In this document: positions 1 to 5,300 of the stretch, one piece after another
Layout of the letters: every line of letters begins with the position of its first letter
Numbering within the stretch: position 1 is the stretch's first letter
Source: Candidatus Phaeomarinibacter sp.
GTDB taxonomy: Bacteria; Pseudomonadota; Alphaproteobacteria; CGMCC-115125
Length of the DNA: 6,411 nt
Direction: 5' to 3'
Assembly (NCBI GenBank): GCA_028279995.1
Contig: JANQMQ010000131.1
Coordinates: 1 to 6,411, forward strand
Made by a program: the position numbers and the translations under genes
Notes under the pieces: generated by a model
What the model saw: only the letters and a program-made list of their open reading frames with translations
Database searches by the model: none
Told to the model about the DNA's origin: nothing

Positions 1-120
1 CACAAAGGACAGTCCACGCAAGCTCATGAGCCGCGCAGCCTCGCGGAACGTATCAACCGGGGCCCCCGCCGGTCCGGCCAGATTCGCACCGAAAGCGACA
101 AAGACACGTTCACTGATCAC
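1..120 (-). CDS. folK: FolK, 6-hydroxymethyl-7,8-dihydropterin pyrophosphokinase (N-terminal fragment)
   Basis: Only the first 40 codons are present; the gene runs off the left edge. The minus-strand translation begins VISERVFVAFGANLAGPAG and then gives APVDTFREAARLMSLRGLSFV. This matches the start of FolK: a beta strand, the 'ALGANL' type pterin-site motif (here AFGANL), a short Gly/Pro loop and a first helix. FolK transfers pyrophosphate from ATP to 6-hydroxymethyl-dihydropterin in cytoplasmic folate synthesis. I chose the GTG at 118-120 because GGTGGA lies about 10 bases upstream and FolK proteins start very close to the first strand. An in-frame GTG at 133-135 is the alternative, and an in-frame stop further upstream limits the choice. 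The gene diverges from the NYN gene. The identification rests on a short fragment. Confidence 0.72.
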   Translation of the reverse strand, partial: MISERVFVAFGANLAGPAGAPVDTFREAARLMSLRGLSFV

Positions 121-170
121 TGATTTGTGTTCCACCAGCTCTTTCCATACTCCGAGATCGAACTAATTCG

Positions 171-210
171 CGGTTAATAATCAGCGTTTCCACGCCCAAA
201 TCATTAACCG
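171..210. repeat. 8-bp inverted repeat in the divergent folK/NYN spacer
   Basis: CGGTTAAT at 171-178 is repeated exactly inverted as ATTAACCG at 203-210, with 24 bases between the arms (arm centres 32 bp apart, about three helical turns). The right arm shares its last G with the GGAG ribosome binding site of the NYN gene. It could be a dimeric regulator site on DNA or, if transcription starts upstream of 171, a hairpin near the ribosome binding site. No confident -35/-10 pair is visible in the spacer. The repeat is seen directly; its function is inference. Confidence 0.4.
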
Positions 211-213
211 GAG
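210..213 (+). promoter_or_regulatory. Shine-Dalgarno sequence for the NYN gene
   Basis: GGAG lies 8 bases before the GTG at 222-224. This good site supports the GTG as the real start, giving a protein that begins just before the first NYN strand. Confidence 0.6.
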
Positions 214-221
214 CTAGTCTC

Positions 222-830
222 GTGGATTTCAAATCTTCTGACCGCACTGCGCTTTTTATTGATGGGGCCAATCTGTACTCGGCGACAAAGGCCCTGGATT
301 TTGACATCGACTACAAACGCCTGCTTTCCGAGTTCACGACCCGCGTCAATCTCATCCGCGCTTTCTACTACACGGCACTCAACGAAGATGCCGAGTATTC
401 TCCCCTTCGCCCGTTGATCGATTGGCTTGATTACAACGGCTACACCATGGTGACCAAGCCCACCAAGGAGTTCACCGACAGTCAGGGGCGACGCCGCATC
501 AAGGGCAATATGGACATCGAAATCGCCGTGGACGCCATGGAAATGGCGGAACACATCGACCACATGATTCTGTTCTCCGGTGACGGTGACTTCCGCTCCT
601 TGGTGGAAGCGATCCAGCGAAAAGGCGTGCGGGTGACGGTCATCTCGACGATCAAGTCCCAGCCTCCAATGATTGCAGATGAACTGCGCCGCCAGGCTGA
701 CCGCTTCATTGAACTCCAAAGCCTGCAGGAGCTGATTGGCCGCAGCGCGAACGGCTCCAATGGCAGCAGGTATCAGGCCGCAGACGACGATGACTACTAC
801 GACTATGAGGATGAAGTCGAAGCTGGTTAG
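222..830 (+). CDS. NYN domain protein, LabA-like / DUF88 family (predicted ribonuclease)
   Basis: This 202-residue protein has a single NYN domain (PIN-like nuclease fold) at about residues 8-168. Visible motifs are FIDGANL (residues 12-18, Asp14 and Asn17), KGNMDIEIAVDAM (94-106, Asp98 and Asp104) and LFSGDGDF (117-124, Asp121 and Asp123). These acidic residues correspond to the metal-binding set of the fold, so an active enzyme is expected. Family members are cytoplasmic and thought to cleave RNA, but the target of this one is unknown. After the domain comes a Ser/Gly/Asn linker (about 173-183) and a very acidic tail rich in Asp, Glu and Tyr (188-200). The start is GTG with a good ribosome binding site. 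The uracil-DNA glycosylase gene follows after 8 bases, with its own ribosome binding site overlapping this gene's stop, so the two are probably co-transcribed and may be translationally coupled. Confidence 0.88.
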   Translation: MDFKSSDRTALFIDGANLYSATKALDFDIDYKRLLSEFTTRVNLIRAFYYTALNEDAEYSPLRPLIDWLDYNGYTMVTKPTKEFTDSQGRRRIKGNMDIEIAVDAMEMAEHIDHMILFSGDGDFRSLVEAIQRKGVRVTVISTIKSQPPMIADELRRQADRFIELQSLQELIGRSANGSNGSRYQAADDDDYYDYEDEVEAG

Positions 831-838
831 GATCGCGC

Positions 839-1510
839 ATGAGTCGCGCACCTAAGACAAAAATCCCTGACATCCCGCCCACAGCAGAACCGGACTATGA
901 TTGTCCCCACTGTCCGCGGCTGGTCGAGTTTCATGAAGCCAACAGGAAAAAATACCCGGACTGGCACAACGGTCCTGTTGAATCTTTCGGCGACCCGGAC
1001 GCCCGGCTTCTGATTGTCGGCCTCGCGCCGGGTCTCCAGGGCGCCAACAAGACCGCCAGGCCATTCACCGGCGACTATGCCGGTGACCTTCTCTATGCAA
1101 CGCTAGGCAAGTTCGGGTTCACCAAAGGCACCTATGACGCCCGACCCGACGATGGACTGACATTGCACAATGCGATGATCACCAATGCCGTCCGCTGTGT
1201 GCCGCCGCAGAACAAACCGACACCGGCTGAAATCCACACCTGCCGCGCCTTTCTCATAGGCCGGATCAACGCTTTGCCCAATCTCACACATATGCTGGCC
1301 CTGGGCCGCATCGCCCATGAGAGCGTGCTGCGGATGCGCGGATGCCGGCTGGCCGACTATCCATTCGGCCATGCAAGTCGGCATGATTTGGACGGCTTGA
1401 TCCTGTACGACAGCTATCACTGCTCGCGTTACAACACGAACACCGGTCGACTCACAGAGGAGATGTTTGAGAACGTGTTTGCTCAGATCACGGATGAACT
1501 AAGCGGTTGA
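839..1510 (+). CDS. Uracil-DNA glycosylase, family 5 (UDGb) type, Fe-S cluster
   Basis: This 223-residue protein belongs to the uracil-DNA glycosylase superfamily, which removes uracil or other deaminated bases from DNA to start base-excision repair. Motif 1 is GLAPGLQGANKTARPFTGD (61-79), the UDGb/family 5 form in which the polar catalytic residue of other families is absent. Motif 2 is HCSRYNTNTGRL (194-205). Four cysteines fit an Fe-S cluster: Cys22 and Cys25 (CPHC), and Cys120 and Cys135 (C-x14-C). The canonical family 5 motif 2 starts His-Pro-Ser; here Cys195 replaces Pro and Tyr198 sits where Gln is common. I believe this version recurs in alphaproteobacterial homologues but cannot check. 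The ATG at 839 is preceded by TTAGGA overlapping the NYN stop. The gene ends 12 bases before the convergent smpB stop. Family 4 is the alternative, but the GANKT...FTGD motif and size favour family 5. Confidence 0.87.
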   Translation: MSRAPKTKIPDIPPTAEPDYDCPHCPRLVEFHEANRKKYPDWHNGPVESFGDPDARLLIVGLAPGLQGANKTARPFTGDYAGDLLYATLGKFGFTKGTYDARPDDGLTLHNAMITNAVRCVPPQNKPTPAEIHTCRAFLIGRINALPNLTHMLALGRIAHESVLRMRGCRLADYPFGHASRHDLDGLILYDSYHCSRYNTNTGRLTEEMFENVFAQITDELSG

Positions 1511-1533
1511 ACGAGGATAACGCTATCCCCGCT
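1502..1533. terminator. Weak stem-loop between convergent UDG and smpB genes
   Basis: GGATA (1515-1519) pairs with TATCC (1524-1528) around the loop ACGC. AGCGG (1502-1506) can pair with CCGCT (1529-1533) as an outer stem, leaving an 8-base one-sided bulge. The structure covers both stop codons. No T-run follows on either strand, so it is at best a weak bidirectional terminator. Confidence 0.25.
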
Positions 1534-2005
1534 CCCGCATGATCCGCGCTTTGTCACGCTGCCAGTCCCGCTTCTTGTCTGCCTGACGCTTGTCATGTGC
1601 CTTGCGGCCACGGGCAATCGCAAGTTCGAGTTTAGCGCGGCCGCGCTCATTGAAGTAGAGCTTGAGCGGGACGAGCGTCATGCCCTCACGCTGAACCGCT
1701 GCATGTAGTTTTGCCAGTTCCCGGGCGTGCACTAGCAGCTTCCGGGGCCGGCGCGGCGCATGGTTGAACCGGCTCGCAGCGTCATAGGTCGGGATATAGC
1801 TGTTTATCAGCCACAGCTCGCCATTCTCGATGGACGCATAGCTTTCGGCAATGTTCGACCGTCCGTCCCGCAGGGATTTGACCTCGGTGCCTTGAAGCAT
1901 GACACCGGTTTCGATGGTGTCGCCAATCTCATAGGCATGGCGCGCCTTGCGGTTTTCAGCAGCAATCTTGAACCGTGCTGATGCGCCCTTCTTTTTTGTT
2001 GCCAT
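1523..2005 (-). CDS. smpB: SsrA-binding protein SmpB
   Basis: This is a full-length SmpB of 160 residues, the usual family size. SmpB binds tmRNA (SsrA) and brings it to ribosomes stalled on broken mRNA, so that the peptide is tagged for degradation and the ribosome is freed. Family hallmarks are visible: [10 protein letters not shown] (18-27), an oligonucleotide-binding barrel segment with [17 protein letters not shown] (32-48), NIAESYA (51-57), the [18 protein letters not shown] stretch (117-134) and a basic C-terminal tail with [15 protein letters not shown] (136-150). That tail is the part known to enter the mRNA channel. The ATG is preceded by GGGA with 9 bases of spacing. The gene lies 25 bases after the dapA stop on the same strand and is probably transcribed with it. 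The tmRNA gene itself is not in the window. Confidence 0.97.
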   Translation of the reverse strand: MATKKKGASARFKIAAENRKARHAYEIGDTIETGVMLQGTEVKSLRDGRSNIAESYASIENGELWLINSYIPTYDAASRFNHAPRRPRKLLVHARELAKLHAAVQREGMTLVPLKLYFNERGRAKLELAIARGRKAHDKRQADKKRDWQRDKARIMRERG

Positions 2006-2021
2006 GAGAGTGTGTCCCGTC

Positions 2022-2035
2022 GCTGACGCGTCAGC
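2022..2035. repeat. Perfect 14-bp palindrome across the dapA stop codon
   Basis: GCTGACGCGTCAGC is a perfect palindrome of 14 bp that includes the dapA stop (2031-2033) and lies 17 bases before the smpB start codon. In RNA it could form only a short, loop-strained hairpin, so a DNA-binding site or chance are the alternatives. Confidence 0.4.
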
Positions 2036-2909
2036 CGTTGAGCAATCCGGCTTTGGTCAGGGCATCGCGCACCTGTGCCTCCGCCGCGCTGGATGCCGGA
2101 ACCAATGGCAGACGGACCGTGTTGGCCGTCTTGCGAAGCAGGTGGCAGGCATAGGTCACTGGCGCTGGGCTTGTTTCACAGAACATTGCTTCATGCAGCG
2201 CAATAAGCCGGTCCTGAATCTGCAACGCCCGCTCATAATCCTTGGCCATGCATGCATTCTGAAATTCAGCACACGCCGCGGGGGCCGCATTGGCGGTAAC
2301 GGAGATGCACCCCACCCCTCCCATGGCATGATGTGCAAGCGCACTGGCGTCTTCACCCGTCAACTGAATGAAATCAGGACCGATGGCCGCACGCGTCAGC
2401 AGCACCCGGTCAAGCTCTGCCGTCGCATCCTTCACGCCAACAATGTTCTTGTGCTTCGCCAATCGGGCCATCGTGTCGACGGACATGTCCACGACGCTGC
2501 GCGACGGAACATTGTAAATGAAGATGGGAATGTCAGCGCTGTCCGCAATTGCCAGATAGTGCTGGTACAACCCTTCCTGTGTCGGCTTGTTGTAGTACGG
2601 CGTCACAACCAAAGCGCCCTGGGCGCCGGTCTCAGCAGCATGCTGCGTAAACTCGATTGCTTCGGCAGTGGCATTGGACCCCGTGCCTGCCATGATGGGC
2701 ACGCGGCCTGCGGCCTGGTCGACGACAATCTCGACCACACGCTTGTGCTCATCATGGGTGAGCGTCGGGCTCTCACCGGTGGTCCCACACGGCACGATAC
2801 CGTGCGTACCCTGCTCCACATGCCAGTCAACCAGACCGCGCAGCGCTTTCTCGTCCACATTCTCACCATCAAATGGTGTGATGAGAGCGACAATTGAGCC
2901 TTTGAACAT
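2031..2909 (-). CDS. dapA: 4-hydroxy-tetrahydrodipicolinate synthase DapA
   Basis: DapA condenses pyruvate with aspartate semialdehyde, the first committed step of cytoplasmic lysine and meso-diaminopimelate synthesis. The 292-residue protein begins [13 protein letters not shown], as in Escherichia coli DapA. By alignment from memory, the catalytic set is complete: Thr43, Thr44, Tyr106, Tyr132, Arg137 and the Schiff-base lysine Lys160 (in VGVKDAT). The lysine feedback site also looks intact (Ser47, His52, His55, Asn79, Glu83, Tyr105), with Pro48 where E. coli has Ala49. The reading frame is open 26 codons further upstream to 2987, but I chose the ATG at 2907-2909 because it matches the family start and has AGGGA 8 bases upstream. 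The gene heads a probable dapA-smpB unit and diverges from the lytic transglycosylase gene. Other aldolases of the family are unlikely given the GTTGESPTL and YNVPSR motifs. Confidence 0.96.
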   Translation of the reverse strand: MFKGSIVALITPFDGENVDEKALRGLVDWHVEQGTHGIVPCGTTGESPTLTHDEHKRVVEIVVDQAAGRVPIMAGTGSNATAEAIEFTQHAAETGAQGALVVTPYYNKPTQEGLYQHYLAIADSADIPIFIYNVPSRSVVDMSVDTMARLAKHKNIVGVKDATAELDRVLLTRAAIGPDFIQLTGEDASALAHHAMGGVGCISVTANAAPAACAEFQNACMAKDYERALQIQDRLIALHEAMFCETSPAPVTYACHLLRKTANTVRLPLVPASSAAEAQVRDALTKAGLLNG

Positions 2910-2917
2910 CGGTCTGG

Positions 2918-2922
2918 TCCCT
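2918..2922 (-). promoter_or_regulatory. Shine-Dalgarno sequence fixing the dapA start
   Basis: AGGGA on the minus strand lies 8 bases before the ATG at 2907-2909. It supports this start over the upstream in-frame ATG at 2985-2987, which would add an extension not expected in DapA. Confidence 0.6.
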
Positions 2923-2930
2923 GAAGAAAT

Positions 2931-2954
2931 GAAGAGAAAGCGCCCTATTGGCGC
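2931..2954 (-). promoter_or_regulatory. Hairpin plus T-rich tract in the dapA leader (attenuator-like)
   Basis: Read on the minus strand, GCGCC-AATAG-GGCGC (2954 down to 2940) forms a 5-bp all-GC stem with a 5-base loop, followed directly by TTTCTCTTC (2939-2931). The hairpin lies 30 bases before the dapA ATG. The layout resembles a weak intrinsic terminator or attenuator, but the stem is short and the T-tract interrupted. I see no lysine riboswitch, and the space available is too short for a typical one. Confidence 0.3.
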
Positions 2955-2985
2955 ATCAGCCGCAGAATTGCATGCGGGCGCGGAC

Positions 2986-3012
2986 ATTATGGGAACACGG
3001 CCTGACCCGCAA
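2986..3012 (-). promoter_or_regulatory. Tentative sigma-70-like promoter for dapA
   Basis: On the minus strand CATAAT (2991-2986) matches the -10 consensus at five of six bases. TTGCGG (3012-3007) is a poor -35 match at a short 15-base spacing. If used, it would place the leader hairpin in the dapA mRNA. Very tentative. Confidence 0.2.
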
Positions 3013-3164
3013 CGGCTGATAGGTTCCTGACTGCCTCATATGCAGGAAAGCACATCCAAACCATGTATTCCCCAGAAATTGAAGATTTGCATCGCCCGCC
3101 CGACACAAATCACGGTTACACTGGTATGAACCGCCCCATACGAAGCCCCCTATTGGTAGTGAAG

Positions 3165-5297
3165 ATGATCCTCCCCTCCATCCGCTCCCTTCAGTCTGTC
3201 AAAGCCGTTTTAGGCGCAGCATCACTGGCGCTCCTGGCCGCTCCACTCATGTTCAGCAGTGCTCAGGCCCAGGCCGTGCCGACAGAACGCCCCACGCCGC
3301 CGGCTGCGGATCCAGGCGCGATCGTCCCATTGCCCGGCCTCAACCTGACATATGGCGACTACACACTTGTCCGCTCTGCCCTGATTGACGCGCAATCAGG
3401 AGACTGGGTAACGGCACGAAGCACAGCACAACGCATCACAGATGACACCGCCCGGAAAATCATCCGCTGGCTTGAGTTGCAGGATCGTAATTCGGGCGCC
3501 AGCAGCATTGAGATATCTACTTTCCTGAACACCAATCAGGATTGGCCGCGCCGCGACCGGCTGGAACGGCGCGCGGAAGAAGCGCTGCTTCTCGAGAACA
3601 CGGACACAGGATCGCTTCTCTCGTGGTTTGACCTGAATCCGCCGCTGACCGGCGAAGGCAAGATCCGGTTTGGAGAAGCTCTGGTTGAAGCCGGAGAAAC
3701 GGAACGCGGCAGGGAAATGATCCGCGGCGGCTGGATCGAGCATGATTTCTCAAGCGCCAGGGAAGCGCAGATCATCGCTCAGCACCGCAATACCCTGCGA
3801 CGCGAGGACCATATCGCGCGCCTCGACAGGCTGCTGTGGGACAAGGATGCAACTGACGCCAGACAGATGGCGTCTCTCGTAGGCGCTGACCATGCCGCAC
3901 TGGCGGAAGCCCGTATTCGCCTTGCCAGGCGCAGCGCAGGTGTAGACAGCGCAATCGACGCCGTACCGGCCAATCTCGTAAATGACCCTGGTCTATTGCT
4001 GGAGCGCGCTCGATGGCGCCGCCGCAATGGCGCACCAAATGATGCGGTCCCGCTGATCCTTCGCGCACCGACCACTGGTGAAGAAATGGTGCGCCCGGAC
4101 GAGTTTTGGCGCGAACGCCACTTGCACGCACGCCGCCTTATCAAGGAACGCGACTACCGCACAGCCTATGACCTGGTGCGAAATCACGGCATGTCATCCG
4201 GCGTATCGTTTGCCGAAGGCGAATGGCTTGCTGGCTGGATCGCCCTCAGGTTCCTCAATGATCCGACAGCCGCCTATTTCCACTTCAGGACACTGGCAGC
4301 CAATGTACGAACACCCATCAGCAAGGCCCGTGCAGAGTACTGGGCCGGCCGCGCCGCTCAGGCGGATGGCCGCGCTGCAGATGCGGGTTTTTACTACAAG
4401 CTCGCTGCCGAGCATGACACAACCTTCTATGGCCAGCTTGCCCGCCAATCTCTTCTGGGCGGCGACAATGCAATCAGCATTGCCTCTACAGGGCGACAGA
4501 CACCGGCGACCTTCAACACATCCAGTGCCGTCGCCGCCATGAAGATGCTCAATGCCCTTGGCGAAGAAAAACTGGTCACGGCATTTTTCTATCACCTGTC
4601 CCGTTACCTGACCGACGCAGGTGATCTGGAGGCAATGGCGCAATGGCTGAAAATCGCGGGCCGCCCGAACCTCGCAGTGCGGACCGCCAAAATCGCCTCA
4701 CGCAAGGGCATTGAACTTCCAGACTACGCCTACCCGACCAATGCGCTGCCAGATGTGCCCTCCGCAGGATCTCCTGTCGAGCGCGCACTTGCATTCGGCA
4801 TTTCACGTCAGGAAAGCGAGTTCAACCCGCAGGCTGTAAGTCACGCCGGCGCCAGAGGTCTGATGCAGCTAATGCCCGGCACCGCCAAACGCACGGCCAA
4901 TGCCTATGGCCTGCCCTATAGCAAGTCACGCCTTCTGACCGACCCCACCTACAACGCGAAGATCGGCATTACCCATCTTGGAGACCTGCTGGATGAGTTC
5001 GGCGGGTCATACATCCTCACCATCGCGGCCTATAATGCCGGTGGCGGACGTGTGAATGAGTGGATTGCCACTTACGGAGACCCGCGCACGCCGGGCATTG
5101 ATCCCATCGACTGGGTTGAGCAGATCCCGTTTTCAGAAACACGCAACTACGTCCAGCGCGTTCTTGAAAACACGCAGGTATACAGAGCCCGCCTTGCCGG
5201 CGCCCCGGTCAACGTGAAGCTGATACAGGACCTTCACCGCGCCGGCATCGTGCCGTCAGCACCTCCGGCTGCCGTACCTGTGCCCCCTACACAGTAA
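3165..5297 (+). CDS. Secreted soluble lytic murein transglycosylase (Slt-type, GH23)
   Basis: The protein cleaves glycan strands of peptidoglycan in the periplasm, forming 1,6-anhydromuramic ends. From the ATG at 3165 it has 710 residues: a signal peptide (Arg7, Lys13, hydrophobic core about 14-30, likely cleavage after AQA at 35 or 37), a long Ala/Arg-rich helical region (about 60-530) like the superhelical ring of Slt70, and a C-terminal catalytic domain (about 535-680). Catalytic motifs are SRQESEF with Glu550 as general acid, GLMQLMPGTA (565-574) and AAYNAGGGRV (621-630), followed by WVEQIPFSETRNYVQRV. The tail is Pro/Ala-rich. The frame is open upstream with ATGs at 3063 and 3126. I prefer 3165 because it gives a normal-length signal peptide, but its ribosome binding site is weak, and AGGAAAG at 3044-3050 would fit the 3063 start only with long spacing. 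The stop is 3 bases from the convergent permease stop. Confidence 0.9.
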   Translation: MILPSIRSLQSVKAVLGAASLALLAAPLMFSSAQAQAVPTERPTPPAADPGAIVPLPGLNLTYGDYTLVRSALIDAQSGDWVTARSTAQRITDDTARKIIRWLELQDRNSGASSIEISTFLNTNQDWPRRDRLERRAEEALLLENTDTGSLLSWFDLNPPLTGEGKIRFGEALVEAGETERGREMIRGGWIEHDFSSAREAQIIAQHRNTLRREDHIARLDRLLWDKDATDARQMASLVGADHAALAEARIRLARRSAGVDSAIDAVPANLVNDPGLLLERARWRRRNGAPNDAVPLILRAPTTGEEMVRPDEFWRERHLHARRLIKERDYRTAYDLVRNHGMSSGVSFAEGEWLAGWIALRFLNDPTAAYFHFRTLAANVRTPISKARAEYWAGRAAQADGRAADAGFYYKLAAEHDTTFYGQLARQSLLGGDNAISIASTGRQTPATFNTSSAVAAMKMLNALGEEKLVTAFFYHLSRYLTDAGDLEAMAQWLKIAGRPNLAVRTAKIASRKGIELPDYAYPTNALPDVPSAGSPVERALAFGISRQESEFNPQAVSHAGARGLMQLMPGTAKRTANAYGLPYSKSRLLTDPTYNAKIGITHLGDLLDEFGGSYILTIAAYNAGGGRVNEWIATYGDPRTPGIDPIDWVEQIPFSETRNYVQRVLENTQVYRARLAGAPVNVKLIQDLHRAGIVPSAPPAAVPVPPTQ

Positions 5298-5300
5298 GGG

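Noticed and set aside
111..124. Tandem repeat CACTGAT-CACTGAT at the folK start
   Set aside because: Only two 7-base copies at a coding start; most likely chance.
204..851. Minus-strand open frame of 215 codons opposite the NYN gene
   Set aside because: The plus strand encodes intact NYN motifs with a good ribosome binding site. The antisense frame matches nothing and spans into the next gene.
1947..2897. Long plus-strand open frame (316 codons) opposite dapA
   Set aside because: It lies antisense to dapA, whose catalytic motifs are complete. The translation is rich in Cys, His and Arg with no recognisable family, typical of a GC-rich shadow frame.
2910..2987. 26-residue N-terminal extension of DapA
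   Set aside because: The DapA family begins at [13 protein letters not shown], with a good ribosome binding site just before it. The extension resembles untranslated leader.
3024..3048. TTCCTG/CAGGAA inverted repeat upstream of the transglycosylase
   Set aside because: Six-base arms with a 13-base loop are likely by chance. It partly overlaps a possible ribosome binding site, but no further support is visible.
2910..3062. Lysine riboswitch upstream of dapA
   Set aside because: I could not find the conserved multi-helix core, and the spacer is shorter than a typical lysine riboswitch plus expression platform.
4078..4643. Overlapping frames on both strands inside the lytic transglycosylase gene
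   Set aside because: They sit within the continuous helical region of the transglycosylase and have no family resemblance.
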